Counted from the stretch's first letter, positions 23,660 to 37,519 are shown. The stretch: DNA of 64,000 bases from Diprion similis (GCF_021155765.1 NC_060112.1:23090501-23154500); one strand, 5' to 3'. Notes: a model not told the origin generated them from the sequence alone. Numbers and translations are program-made.

Positions 23660-26600
23660 ACGCTCGCATTTTCAATATAATTTTATTCTCATCTACTTGT
23701 TATACGCGTGAAAAATTTCTAATGGCTACATTATGTGTTCTATTATCCGAAACGGACGGTTGTGCAATTTCGAACCTCACCGAACCAATCCCCCCCCCCC
23801 CCCCCCCCCTTGTTGTGTTATGTTATTTTAACGGACGATTGGTATCTATGGATGTAGCCCAGGGCGCTGTAAAGTTTGAGAAATTTGTTTCTCAACAAGC
23901 AATTTACAAATCGAAACACAAAATCGTGATTATGACAGAGAGAGAGAGAAGGAGAAAGAGAAAAGCCCCATTCCCTTTTAGTCAAATTCTCAAATATATG
24001 CATGAAGTGTATAGAATTTGGCGAAAAACGGGAATATGAAAGAAAAAATACACCCAGAAGGTTCAGCTTTAGCACAGTAATGAACTCCGATTTAGGCTTC
24101 CAAAATCCAATCTCGAGGCTGAATTTAATCGTTGGCAGTAACGATTGGAATAGAAATTGAGCTGCTATGGTGTTACAACGCTTGTATGTACCTACGTATG
24201 CATACGGCTAAACTGTGTTCTGTGATTTACGGGTTTGGGTAAACGTTTATGGAAATTCTTCGCCGTCTTAATTTACGAAATGCCCCGCGGGTGTTGGCGT
24301 TACAACAAAATGGAATATTTTCCAATATACATAATGTGCATGAGTGGATACAAATTTCAAAATTATCGGTATACCTTGGATATGTCTATCCATATGCGCA
24401 TACGTGAAGACGCGAACTCTGGCCGTTCTTAACTCTTACTATTAAGTTTGATTAAAATTTTTAACAACTTTTTTACGTTTATTCCACCTCGTACACGTAT
24501 GTAAACGTACCGAATGATAAAAATTATGTTATTTCATCTTCTAGCGTCAGATTTTTGCTCTTTGACGGACTTCGAACGACGCGTTTTTCAAACGTTTGTT
24601 TCATACTTTGCATATTCATTTATTTTATTGTAATTTTCCCCAATTATATAATTATACAAATTATGGAAATTTTTATATACCAGCGAATTTTCGCATGAGC
24701 TGTGGTAATTGTAATATACTTACATCGCGAGTCTCACATTAATTGATATTCATGTATGTATATATATATATTTATTTGAAAACCACTATCGTTCTGACGA
24801 AACATTTAGCGGTGTACATATAAATTCCAAATTACTGCAGAATACCAAATTCTTCATACCTTTGGATCCGGTAAACACGCCCGTCTATAATGTATACATA
24901 AACGACGAATCGAGTTGGTATGTGGATGGCCGTAGAAGATATCCGGGTTTGAAAGCCGGGTATATGATATTCCAACAGATGCATTTAACTGCAATTTGCA
25001 GCCCCAGTCAGGTGCAAAGCGAATGGAGAACCGCATTGCCATAAAAAAAAAGACCACCCGCAGCGAGTTTTATGCCGCGTGCAGAATTCTGCAATTCTTC
25101 TTTAAGCCAACGCATGGTGTATGTATAATACGCATAATAAAACTAGTCAAATTAAACGGTGATTCATCCGCTTTATATGTATATTGATATTATAGACGTG
25201 GGCTGAAGATGAATTTTTCTTTTTTTTTTTTCTCTCTCTCTCTCTCTCTCTCTTTAATGTGAACCTGCCGCGACTTTTTGCCCGAGCCGCGGTCAGTTTA
25301 TCGCATAATAAATACTCTTCGCATTATTCCCCGGGCGTGGAAAACCGGTTACAAAGTTTTCCACACTACAGTGCAGCGACACGTAACCAATCTTCGATGG
25401 GAAAACAATTTATTTATTTACGTGACGCATGTATCGGTATAATATTTAATTATTCATGCACAGTGTAGCGAATGAATTTAATAATATTAAGCAACGATGC
25501 AAGAAGCCGGATTCATCAGATTACACCGTGGTTACACATATTCATGAGAACTGCAACGAGTTGCAGATAGAGCGTAATAATCGCATGTGTATAAAAAGTT
25601 CCGCGATTTCGAAACCCGTTCAATTGAAAAAAAAAAAAAAAAAAAAAACACACACACACACGCATACACCTGTTATATCCGATACACAACTGATATTGTT
25701 AAGCAAGTTAGCCACATTCAAGGAATGCTCGTTTCTTTTTTAGTTTTCATTATTTTTTCGCCAACTTCCTTTTACAGCGGACAACCGCGATTTGCCTATG
25801 CAACAATGAGTATAACCGAAAACTTAAAATATCTGCAAAAGTTGAAGCTTATTTCAGTCTTTACCCTCTTTCAAATCCGATCTTGATATGTATATAAATA
25901 ACTGAAAAATCGGTAAGTCATTTCATAGATCATAGAATGGAAGGTACAAATGAGAAGAAGAAAATTATCGAAGCCACGAAGCGAAACAAAGAGAGAAGCA
26001 ACGAATTACCTTCTGCAGTAGGTACGGAAATATTTCGGCTGCGAGTCACGTGTGCCCGTGATTTATATACATATTGCATGATTTCGGTGGGATCTTTTTT
26101 CCAACAACGTCGCTAACGGCTTTGAAATAATGTGCACAGATGGTAAACAGAGATCTTTGGCCTTTGGGGTCTGGATCGTGATTCATTCGGCTACATACGC
26201 CTGTGTGATCGGTATGAAAATGGACTTTATATGCTAACGATTGGGCAATGTTGTTGTTACGCATCGAAACCGCTCGGTCTGTTACATAGTCGTAAACATA
26301 AAATTATACGTGAAAGATTAAGGAAAAATTTGTAAGCTGGCCGATTTCACCATATCGTAAACAATTACCCAATTACCGATTTATTCGCAAAAAAATTATT
26401 CACGCTCACGTTTGCGGGGATGGTTTAGTTCTTACTTCACAATTATCGACGAAAGTTCACGGCCAAGAGCAACTCTTTTCGTCCGCATGTCTCAATTGTC
26501 GAGTGGGAGTATGAACTAGAAAAACGGAATCCACTTACGGCCATAAAATATGACTTTTAAAAATTTCAAGAACTGTTACTTCGAAGTCTACTAGCTTTGA

Positions 26601-28960
26601 AAAATCGTTTTACGCCACCCGCGACAACTTCTTATTCTTCTGCCTTTGTGTCACATTTTTATTCATAAATCTATGAGCCACGAGCTACGAACCTACACTT
26701 TTAATCTGCGTCGCTATTTTTTCTTCGCCACTATTTTTTGAACAATATTATACGTAACATGTTTGTGAATAGCTCCTGAGAATTTTTAAATGGTGTCACT
26801 ATCGTTGTGTCAAATCTCATACACAATTTAACGATCCGAATGACGTTTTCAAAAATAGCTGATGATATTTCGGAGTAACAAGGTTATACAATCCGTTCTG
26901 CAATTCGAATAGTAGAAAAACATTTTCAATGTTCAATTTCATTGGATGGTTTTTTCTTTCTGTTGCTCGTTTCTAATTCGTCTTTAACAATAATGATAAT
27001 AATTAAATCTAACAAAAGTAACCCAAAATTAGCTAACCATTTTCTAAGGAACAATTTTTTTCTCACGCCTTTGCAACGTGTCTTAAAAATAGGATATAAA
27101 CGAAGAAAAAAGAGGAGAAAACGACTCACCGTTAATTATCGTCCGAGATCGCCGGATACAGAAATGGGTAGAATCGGTTGTCCAAAATCCAAGTTTACCG
27201 AGCAGGTCTTTGAATCGGCGCAGTCGTATATTATTATCCGAAATATACGTTCACGTGTGGCCGAATTAAGGATCTGGTATTATAACTAACGTAAAATAAC
27301 GTATTTCGATTTTTACCGATCTGTAAAAATGACCTGATGGTTAAATCGCCGTTTGCGGAAATCAGTGCGGCTAAGATCGATAAGTTTCGACGAGTTTCTT
27401 CTATACTGGTGCAAGTCGAATCGGCGACCGGTCGTTCGAAACCGGTAAGCAACAACAAGAAATATTTATTTACTTATTTGGTTGTTTATTTATTTATACA
27501 TGCATATATGTATATATATTTACGGATATATACATATACAGGTGTACACACACATGTACGTGTATCGGTATCCCGGCTCGTCGGGTAATTCAGTGATCAA
27601 CTGCGATTCACGAGCACCAATGCCGATCTTATATCGGTTCGCTGCGGTCGGTCGAACGGCACTCGCACCAGACGTTGAATCCCCATCCCCCCCACAAATC
27701 GTTCGTTCGGCTCTCTTACAATTAGGCTTCGGCTGATTTAGCAAAGCCCCACCACCGATCGCCTCACCTCCCCCCCCCCCCCCGCCGCCGCCGCCGCCGC
27801 CTTTCGATTCCCGCTGTTGTGAACGGATGCAGATTTTATAAAAATTTTTCTTCTTTAATCCCTTCCTCGTTACAACGATCATCAGTATAATCGCGTGTTA
27901 GTTTTTTCTCTCTGCATTTCTTGTATCTCTCTTTCTTTCGTCCATCCTATTCCCCCGCCGACCCGAATGTTCCACGCCGAATATGACAGGGTGAGCGGAG
28001 AGACTTTTAGTGCAATCAGTGTTTGCTTCATCGCTTATTCGTAATTATGTAGGATGAAATTTACGGCTTAGGGATTATCGAGGTACCGTAATACCTCGGC
28101 TTTCTTACAATAATAGGAAATCCTAGTTCATGTTTTTATTTTATGAAGTATTATAATTTTGGACGTGGAATTGGAGTTTGGAATGTGCGTTTGGGGACAG
28201 TTTTATTTATTGTTGTTCGGATATTGAGTGGCTAAAAAGCGATTCGGATAAATGAAGAGTTTTCCAAATATAACTCGGAAAGTAATTATATTGAATAACA
28301 TCAGTTCTAAGAAATGTATGAAAGTTTATGTTTCTGCAATTTCTCGGATTTGAGGGAAATTTTAAAAGACTATACCGAAAACGGTCGAACACTTCCGAAC
28401 TTTTCCGATTTTAATCGACTATCAAACTTCCCGTTATACCGGTTGGCGACAATTTCTGTGATGCGTACATAATTTCAAACGAGTGAAGTGCAAAATTATG
28501 TTTTAAAAAGCTGTGTATTTTCTTGCAGTCTGCATGCCGAATTTTAGTCCCTAATTTGGAAAATAAAGAGGTATAAGTATTAACTGAACATCAAATTAAT
28601 TTGCAAATTTTTTAAAACTTAGCATTTTTTTTCTATTGTTATATATTGGATGGGTTGGTTTTTAAATTTTGAAGAACGTTGTCGGTTTGATTATTGATAT
28701 CTTGTGAATGTTTAATGCTCTGGTGAAAGTGCTAGCAGAATCAGAGCTTTTCAGTTTCAACACCACGTGAACACCGTTTTTAGTAAATTGGTTTAAAAAA
28801 ATTGCAAAGTGTTTGTAACCAATCTGCAAGATTTTATTTCACTGTTTCTAAAGCGCTGTAATAGTTTTCGTAATTCGAGTCCATTACAGAATTTTATAGG
28901 TACAACAATTCTTTTAATGTAAGAGTCTAATATTCTCATGAGACATTTCAAAAAAAGATG
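23660..28960. other. Non-coding stretch rich in simple sequence
   Basis: No gene is supported. Simple repeats include poly(C) at 23790-23809, (TC)n at about 25232-25253, poly(A) plus (CA)n at about 25626-25662, and poly(C) followed by (CCG)n at about 27770-27801. The part at about 27130-27960 is locally GC-rich. On the minus strand it ends in a strong donor (TTAACG|GTGAGT at 27130/27129), so it might be a distal first exon or promoter of ELOVL gene 1. Confidence 0.4.
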
Positions 28961-28966
28961 TTAACT

Positions 28967-29427
28967 TAGAATGACCAAAAATAATCGCGATTATTTTTTC
29001 CCGATTAATCGAATATTGTCGATTATATTTGAAACTCGATCAATCGACCGATTCCTTTATTTTTCCTCATATTCTGTTTTTGCTTGTCACTTCCACGAAC
29101 GATGCAATAAAGTGTGAATAATTATCACAGCCTTGATTACTAAGTTACTTGCTTGATTTTCACAAATGAAAGATAAATGAATATTGTCACCTGAAATTGA
29201 TATATATTTCCAATGAAACTATAAATTGTCAAAAAAGTTTATCCCTATCAAGACAATATACTGAAATTTATGAAATTTTGGTTTCAAATGCACCGTTTAA
29301 AAAAAAAATGCGAAAAAATGTGGAAAAATCGATTACTTTTTACCGATTCAATCCAGTCTTGTTCATTTATTTTTTTGGACCCGATTAATTGATGCATCGA
29401 TTATTTTTAGCTGAGTGGCCATCGCTA
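28967..29427. mobile_element. Decayed hAT-like non-autonomous element
   Basis: The left end reads TAGAATGACCAAAAATAATC, then GCGATTA, then CGATTAATCGA. The reverse complement of the right end reads TAGCGATGGCCACTCAGCTA, then AAAATAATCGATGC, then AATTAATCGGG. Ends of the form (C/T)AG-x-GATGGCC followed by AATCGATTAATCG are typical of many insect hAT elements. The flanking 8-mers GTTAACTT and ATTAAATC agree at five positions, as a worn target duplication might. The interior is AT-rich, with no transposase. Confidence 0.45.
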
Positions 29428-29429
29428 AT

Positions 29430-30523
29430 TAAATCTGCATTTCACGGTCAATACGCGAATTCTTGTAACTCCACCTCGATTTTCCCTAAATTTGCATATT
29501 TTGTTGTAATTATCGGTAAACAATAAAGCAAACATCGACATCTGCATCAACTGCTTTTCTTTTTTTATTCGTTATTTCTACTTTTTTACTGTGACGTACT
29601 CTGATTATCTATATTGGAATTCGCACAAAGCCGATGAAGAGGGATAATTTATTATTCTTATCTTCCTCCTTTTTTTGTTCTCTTACCCCATCTCACCGCG
29701 TATTTTTGGAGTCAAGCAGTTCTGCCGATTTTAAATCGCAGATTTCATACGATAATAGTCGGATTATACCTCCTGCAGTCGTTCAGCGCAACGTGCATCA
29801 GATAAAATTTTTCAACTGCATTCAATGAGTTGCAAATTGATTGAAAAAAAGACGCGAAGCCGATTGATCAGCAAATATGCAGCCGCGTGAAATTGATTCG
29901 AACGATGGAATGTAAACGTGTGGAATATAAATTTATTCGTATATATGTGTCTATCAATTGTTGCTACTACTACTGCTATTATTATTATTGTTATGATTAT
30001 TGTGGCAATTATTTGGAGTGAAAAGTGATATTTTATTTGTTCATCTCAATTTTTTTCGTTTTTTCACCGACTTTCGCTACGACCGAGACGTGAGACAGCC
30101 GTTATGAACATTTTTTTTCTATTTCTCTTAAATACTAATTACTGTAATTGCCAAAATGTATAATGCACTAGACGCGAAAAACATTGTAAAATACGAATTG
30201 TATAAATCTAATCTAATTAAATGAAAATAAAAGATTTGACGAAATATCGAAGAACTGAAGTTGATCCGTTGATGATCATGATTTATACATGATTTAAGGT
30301 GGGGGATTTTTGCATTGTTTGGAGAATTTTAGAGCTCGTGTGAAATGTGAAAAAAAAAGACGATAACTGTTTTGATTTGTGTGAACAGAAATAAAACAAG
30401 ACAGAGCGAGTGAAATGAAGAAGGAAGAAACTGAGTCGATAGGTCATTATGCCAATAGTTCAATGTCATTGCATAATTTATCTGTCCTATTTGATGCATA
30501 CATTTTCATGTAAATCAAGTTAT
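29430..30523. other. AT-rich non-coding stretch
   Basis: No gene seen. Only a short trinucleotide-like patch near 29960-30000 and AT-rich sequence. Confidence 0.5.
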
Positions 30524-30850
30524 ACCGAGAGGTTCTCTTGAAAGGACTGCTCGACAATTTTGCAGTTCTCAGTGCTGCCAACAATCTTTCATCTCTTTTG
30601 CGCTGGCGAGTTCGTGGCTTGCTCTGCCTCTGTTCTACGGAGTCTTTTTTAGCCAGCTAATTTCGTAACGCACACATAATTTCGTAGAGAACTTCGAATG
30701 CATTCCGAAATTAACTGCCAGTGCTATCAAAAATCTCTTATCTCTTTTGCACTGCCAAGTTTGTGATTAGCTCTGTCTCTGTCGTAGAGAGTTTTCAGCA
30801 AATTGAATCTCCCGCGCTACGAGCAAGTCCTTTCAAGAGAATCTTTCGGT
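30524..30850. mobile_element. Terminal-inverted-repeat element with internal direct repeats
   Basis: About 327 bp. The left end (30524-30553) reads ACCGAGAGGTTCTCTTGAAA, then GGACTGCTCG. The reverse complement of the right end (30820-30850) is the same apart from two substitutions and a one-base insertion. Inside are two direct copies of an approximately 75-bp unit, at about 30563-30640 and 30715-30790, sharing GTGCT, ATCTCTTTTGC and CTCTG. No coding capacity; MITE-like. Confidence 0.65.
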
Positions 30851-30969
30851 GTCTGGAATTTGACAATGAAAGACAGCGAATTGCCGGAGCTGCATTAACT
30901 CAAAATGACTCCTTATATTATTTTACATCGTGTTTAATACGGCTGAGAAATGATGTTGATTCGTAGCTT

Positions 30970-33900
30970 TGTCAAGTATTGATATTGTTTTTATAAATAA
31001 ACGCACGTCATTAAATTGGCCAATAAATGTGAAATGGAGAGTGTCGAATATTACGCGCATTCCTGTGAGTTTTACCACTTCCTCTTCTTCTTATTTTTGT
31101 ATTTTTAATTTTTTTCTTCTTCGTGAGGCAATCATAACACAAACGACGAATTATAGTCGTAGTATGACGCAGATAATAACAGGTTTGCAGTTATATGTTC
31201 ATAATTTAATCTTGGCCATATGTTTTTTATAAGAAATTTATCACGATTTGGAATTTTACGCGAACGATTCTTTATTATTAAAACACGCATTTCCTGGATG
31301 CTCATGAAGCTCAATTCATGTTAGACGTTTGTTTCACGATTTTTTACAACCGATTTGTGTATATATATATATATATATATATAACAATGTGTGTATATAT
31401 ATTATATATATTATATACCTGTATTGTTCAGAGATTCCATTGATTAAACATTTTACGGCAAAGTTGAAAAGTCTAGAAAGCGTCTAAATTACCGCTGATT
31501 ACGATCGATGGTAATATAATAGAAATTGACGACGTGAGAAATCTAACGTTGCCGTATATTAACACTTCGAAATTATTATAATAGATCAGCGGTTAGCGCC
31601 TCGATTAAATCTGTAATACTTAGAAATTTGAATTGCGTTTACCGATTCCTTTTAAATGTAATACGATATGTTATTAATCTGTTTCGGTTTTATATCGGAT
31701 TATACGAGGGGGTAAGAAAATCGGACCGATTAAATATACAAGTATACCATTATAATAGAGGCGTTTATTTTATACATATATCGTAAAGCTAGTGTCTTAT
31801 AAAAAATTTGTGAACCTTACCGACGGCCGAAACTCAGTCGAAGGCCGATACTAATGACGAACTTTTCACATATTGAGAAATGTTCCTTAAATCAACAATT
31901 GGGTCACTCACTACCATCTCTTAAAGACCAGTGAATGCACAACTTGCAGATTGAAGTGGGTCAGTATACTTGATTACGATACACCAACCTTTGCGGGTTA
32001 CGAAAGCACTCTATTAATCTAATAACACCAATCGAACCTGCCACAGCTGTAAAAATTCATCCAAACGATTACACAGTGATTACCGGAGATTCTAGTCGAA
32101 ATTCAACAGCCATCCAATATCATTCAGTGCATGATAATTATTAATCGATTAATCTTGCTTATAATACTTGTAAGCAAACACATTCAAAAAAAGTGAATTC
32201 GATTATTAAGTATTTGTTTCCGTTAAAAGTTGAGAAATTTCCAAGCAGGATCGATATTACTTGATTTTTTTTTTTTTAAGGAATGGTCAAAAATGCACGT
32301 CTGCAGTATATAATTAAATTTTATTATGCATTTAGCAATTAGCGATTCGAAAATGTACGGAGAAACTGGATGTGGTTAGTTTATCCTGACATTTTTTTTT
32401 ATCGTGCAGCGAGAGCACTAGGAAAAAAAATTGGGCAAGTTACATAATGCGTGTGTAATTTGGAGGCGATTGAGACGCATGTAAACTTGAATGTCGTTTC
32501 CTTTTTTCGTACAGACTCGATAAATCGATTGCAATGTATTTTTTTTTCATCCTAATTCGATCTATTACTTTTACTACGACGGTACGAAATATTTTTTTCG
32601 GCACCTGGGACGAAAAGTGGGACTTCTTCACCCACGTGTATAGCGTATTTCGAGTCGAAGACGAATAAATAACGCAAACACGTGATGGCAAAAAGGCTCC
32701 TCGTCCTGGGTTCACACCATATTTTTTCTGACGCATGTGTGAATTTAGCGATTCTTTTTCCGCCAGAAATCTGTAATCTGGTTGTATTGATTAACGAATT
32801 GACATATGCATTCAATTAAAAAATAGTTGCAATGGAAAAAAATGTTGAAAATCCATGTCTCACGACCTCCAAAACAGGTGTAAACGGTTTTTGGCATCTG
32901 AATGGCGCGACGGACGTCTTTCGAATTTTTTTTTTTTCTTTTTTTTTTTACCATGTAAATATATTGATTATCAAAACAAGTTTTTCACACCGTTGAATTG
33001 TCAGCATATTTCGAATGCCCATGGCTGAAACATTAATCATCTACCCAGAAGGCAGAAAGCATGAAGTGGTCAAGAAAAAAAAAAAAATATCAAAATACTT
33101 CCGTCACGACTTTCAAATGCCAAAAATCTTTTAGATCTCTTCTAGAGGTCGTAAAACGAACATTTTCAATATTTTTTCGACGACAGATAATAATTTATTC
33201 TTCAGCGAACGCGTTGATTAAATTGATAAAGAAAAGAAAACGATCATTACGTCTTCGACCGCAAATCGTATTTCAATTTGGGTTTCTTCCTTTCTTTAAT
33301 CTATCAATAATGAATCTGTATAATTCAGTCTCACGATGAGTTGATTTTTTATTATGCAGAGTGATTTTTAGATTATATAAAACTGCGCCATCAATGACGC
33401 TCTGAACTTATTGTTAGTGTAACACGGATCACCGACCGACTAATCACTCCTTACACGTTTCCTGCTACTGTGTAACATAACTTGACGATTATTTTATGTT
33501 CATATAAATACCTAATCGAAGATTTATAACCGAGGAAATTGATGTAACTCAATTTTGAAAATCTGCCGAATCATCTGTACCAAGGTTTTTACGGTTGCAG
33601 GATGACTGACGGTTTCGTTGTGATACTCGAATCGTCGCATATCTTTAGTCTGAAATAAGAAGAGGTGAAAAAACATTAACATTCACTCATTGTCACACGT
33701 CATCGAGCGGGAATGATTGGCGAAGAGCTTGGCTCGGAGCTAGAGCAAAGATCAGTTATGAAAATGACATGGCAATTACTCGGGCTAAGAGCGCCGATAC
33801 TTAGGGGGAGAAGAACCTCGTTAACGTCAAAAGAGAGAAGAAGAAGAAGAAGAAGAAGAAGAAGAAGAAGATGCCTGGGTACTCAGTTAGACGTTTCGTG

Positions 33901-35380
33901 AATATCAATTCACGAAATAACAATCATTGGCAAAAGGATGATTGGTCGAGTGTATTTACCAGAAATTCTTTCTCGACCATATTGTTTTAAATTTATTTTT
34001 AAATTCTATTCATCGATGGAATGCAGAAATAAATTTTCATCCACAGTTGATCATCCAATGCGTGCAAATCCATAAGCCGATCCTTGGACCCCTGGAATAT
34101 TCGCAACCTCGACGCAACTGCGATCCAGTCTTGTAGTTTTTCGTTTTATTCCACCTATAATACGCGAATTCATTACACCTATACGCGATCACGTTGTCCC
34201 GGAATTTTCGAGACTTGATAAATCAGTCGTTGGACCGTTTTGTGTAATTGTTTATTCATTAGCTGGGTACGTTTTTTTTAATAAGTTACAGAGACTCGTG
34301 AACAGGTGTAATTCCGGCCTTAAGCCGCACACGTGCAGCGGCCTTTTTTTGATCTTACTTTTACTCGTTAGAAGTATATTATATTGATCGGTTAAACATG
34401 TCCTTCCATAATGTTTACAAATTATGATTAATTTGCTATCGCAATTAATGGGTTTCTTAAGCATCATTTCCGTACTTCAGTTTGTTGAGGATGAAGATTG
34501 TTGAGTGGCTTAATGGTCACCGTAAACAAATGTATGAAAAACAATTTACTCTGAAAGTACGCCGGTGTATATAATAATGTAGGCCATTACCTTGGAAATA
34601 GAATTTGTTCAAGTTATTTACTTTTCCCGTTTCGATCATCTTTCACGTCGCATTTAATTGTATGATGTAAATAGTCAAAAGAGAGAAGCACCTAAGAGAG
34701 TAATAAATATAGAAAAATCTTACAAACGTTAGAGGAAAACATGTGGCGAGAGGGAAACGCGAAACAAAAAATAAGAAGCATCTCGAATTCTATATAACGT
34801 CAGAGACGTTAAGTTTGATGCGTGTAATTGAATTCCCGATTGGCGAAAATTAGATGTAAACGCACGGAGTATAACTAATATCAATTTGTTGACGTAATAT
34901 CCAGCGAATATCCTTGGCTTTCGTGAATCGCTTCAAATAGGTTTCGTCATTTATTTGAATTTTTTATCTAGTTTTTGTCTTCCCCTTACCGTCGTTCCAT
35001 CTTGCGCAGTGTGGAGAGAAAAAAACAGGGAAAAAGAAAGAATTTTATGAATCTAAGATAACTCGCGATGCCCGGGTGTAAAGGTTTCGAATTCGCATAC
35101 GCGAATAGAGTTCTATAAGCTTACATACAAGTATTTTAACAGCTATTATAATATTTCTCGAAAAAAGAAACACCCACAAGGAATACCTACGCACAAATGT
35201 CAATAACTATTCAATAATCAATGAATAATAAGTATAAAACTATCCTATCAATATTAGGAAGTTTCGTTGTGTACCAAACATTTAGTCGTTTGCCAAATCG
35301 CTAGAAAAATATATATTTCTTATCACACGACCATGAAAAGTGGCGCTTTGCGTATAAGCAGTTTAAGGGGACGAAAATAG
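30970..35380. other. AT-rich non-coding stretch
   Basis: No supportable gene. Contains a TA/ATAT microsatellite at about 31359-31436, scattered T and A runs, and an AGA run at about 33835-33871. Confidence 0.5.
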
Positions 35381-35419
35381 CAAATTTTGTCTCATTGTCA
35401 GTGCCGTAAAGATGGGTTC

Positions 35420-35429
35420 GCGCATGCGC
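35420..35429. promoter_or_regulatory. NRF-1/ewg-type palindrome GCGCATGCGC
   Basis: Second perfect 10-bp palindrome of the window, within CGCGCATGCGCAG. The local sequence is mildly GC-rich. No transcript is assigned. Confidence 0.3.
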
Positions 35430-35949
35430 AGTATGGAATTGCTTCACTTTCTTCCCTAGGGAGAAAAAATTCACCACTCATGTTCCGCAAAGCCACGCGT
35501 TTATTAGAAAAATTATTGTTGACGATCGCAACTCGAATAATTGCCACCCGTGCAAGCAAAATTCGCAAATTTGCCTGTCTTAGATTAGCCCAACCCTCTA
35601 ATTAAACGCAACATCGTTAATTCACTTTCAAAATTTGATTTTTGGTGGTATAATTTTTATTTATTGAATTTGTGTTAAGGATTATTGACCTGTAAAAACT
35701 GAGGACCGTATCGGCATAAGTGAACTTAATTTACCGGATTGAAGATTAGGTTTGAGGGAATATTATTCTGCCGCTAATCATAATTGAGTCTCGGAATCGA
35801 AATTAGTTTTTCCACTTGAATAACACGGAGATAGAGATTTGTTACTATTATATAATTATTATAACCACTTAGCTTCGTCTAACTGCAGAAACTTGATCCG
35901 GAATGAATTTTTGTTTCAAATGTTATGTCATTTGAATTCTTCGCTTCAG

Positions 35950-36104
35950 AATCAATGGCTAAGCCAACGCAAAAGATCCTCGCTCCGATGAATTTTTATG
36001 TGAATTATAAATCGTCGGTTTTGTGCCGTACAGATTTGGCTGAATATTTAAACGATCTGAAAAAGCACTTCCCGGATAAATTCCGTATGTTAATAACGGT
36101 TTAG
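35950..36104 (+). CDS. Candidate short exon or small ORF, function unknown
   Basis: ATG at 35955 opens 49 codons to TAG at 36102-36104. The reading begins MAKPTQKILAPMNFYVNYKS and continues SVLCRTDLAEYLNDLKKHFP, then DKFRMLITV. It is flanked by TTCTTCGCTTCAG (acceptor, exon from 35950) and TTCC|GTATGT (donor after 36084). That makes a 135-bp phase 1-1 exon, which would add 45 codons without shifting frame. The amino-acid mix is strikingly protein-like compared with surrounding AT-rich frames. I do not recognise it and see no partner exons. It may be an internal exon of a plus-strand gene or a transposon remnant. Confidence 0.3.
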
Positions 36105-36939
36105 CTATACGAATTTAAAAATAAAAATAAAATAAATGTTTTAAGCAAACGGTAGAGCTTGTTTTTTTTTTTTATTATATTTTTTTATTCAACAAAAATG
36201 AAAGCACTTAGAGAAATTTTAGTTAGAGGACTTTTTATTATTCATAATTTCAAAAATATTTGAAAATTTTTTCAGTAAGTTGAATAAGGAAATTCCGGCA
36301 TGGGGCATATGAGTAGCGAAAGGCTCTTTAAATGTCATTACATGTGATTTGATGCAAAGCTCCTCTCCGATTAGCTTGACTCTCACGATATTCTGTTTTT
36401 TTTTTTAGTCCAACAGCCTTCATGTGGCTCCGTATGGAGCAACTCGTGATACTTCGCATTCGCACACCACCAATAGACCTTGGCATTCTAGACGAAATCT
36501 CTAAAGCTAGTTAAGCTAAAGTTCAATCAGGCACCCCTTTTACTGCCAGGACCATGAGCTTGGTTGTATCAACTATTTACTTAAAGTGTCTAATATTGCC
36601 ACTAGAACTGCTCTGCTATAAACATATCTAAAATATTCATGAGCAGGCCTGCAATCGTGATTCTCTTAGTCTCTTGACTTGGTCTACGATTTTTTATAAG
36701 TCGATTCGTATTGACGATAAACTGGCCTAGTAATCTCGCCTAGTAAGTTCAATTGTATCTACTTCATTCCGAATTGAACTTCGAACGTTTCTACTTTGAA
36801 CACATCACTCCGGTTAAAAGTCCCGAAAGATCCAAACGTCGGCTGGCCAAAGACCCGAAATTTTGTGGCACTTCCGAGTCTAGCAATATTCTTCATGTCT
36901 TCTTTCTCCCTCAGATTATGGTTGGAGATAAGATGAGAA

Positions 36940-37180
36940 ATCAGGACGAGAATAAGATCCGTAGTCTTGTCTTAATTATGACTTCGACGCTGGCTTGGAA
37001 CGGGCATGTCGATATCGTATGTAACAGGGTCAATAAAGTTTTCTGTGCCACCTGAAGGCCAATAGGGGACTGTTTTCTGGCTCTCTTCGCAGACGGTTGG
37101 TCACAGCTCTTATATTCCCCGACCTGGATTATGGTGCAGCAGTTTATACGAACCTCCCGGGTGTCTTGATACTAGTTTAT
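36940..37180 (+). pseudogene. Non-LTR retrotransposon reverse-transcriptase fossil
   Basis: Two overlapping frames together give the end of a LINE reverse transcriptase. First frame: STLAWNGHVDIVCNRVNKVF (to about 37049). Then, after a frame change near 37050: CHLKANRGLFSGSLRRRLVT followed by ALIFPDLDYGAAVYTNLPG (to about 37165). The pattern of a WxxHVxxxxxKV helix, LRRxLVxxLxFPxLDY and a following VYTxL is typical of the C-terminal part of RT in jockey/CR1-type LINEs. The frame break and missing remainder show it is dead. The T-rich, then TAAATTATTAAAT-ending sequence to about 38370 may be its 3' part. Confidence 0.6.
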
Positions 37181-37519
37181 CTCACAGGAATCGCGAGATA
37201 TGAGTGCCTGACTGCTCGTGTTTACGTCTTTGTTTATTTTATTAATCTAATCAGTTTCATTTATTTCTCATTATTGTTTTAATTTTTAGATACACTTTTA
37301 TATCACTAGTTTTATCGATATATCTTATTTTAATCCATTCGTTTATATATTTATTTATTTATTTGGTTTGTCATTTTATTTTACTTCATTTTTCAGTTCA
37401 TTTCTCTTTTTATTTTTCATATTTATTTATTTTTATCCATTCACTTGTTTAAATATATTTTGTTTTAGTTTCCCTTCTGGTACGTTACTTTAGTGCTAAT
37501 CTCAGTTTTGTTACTTCTT

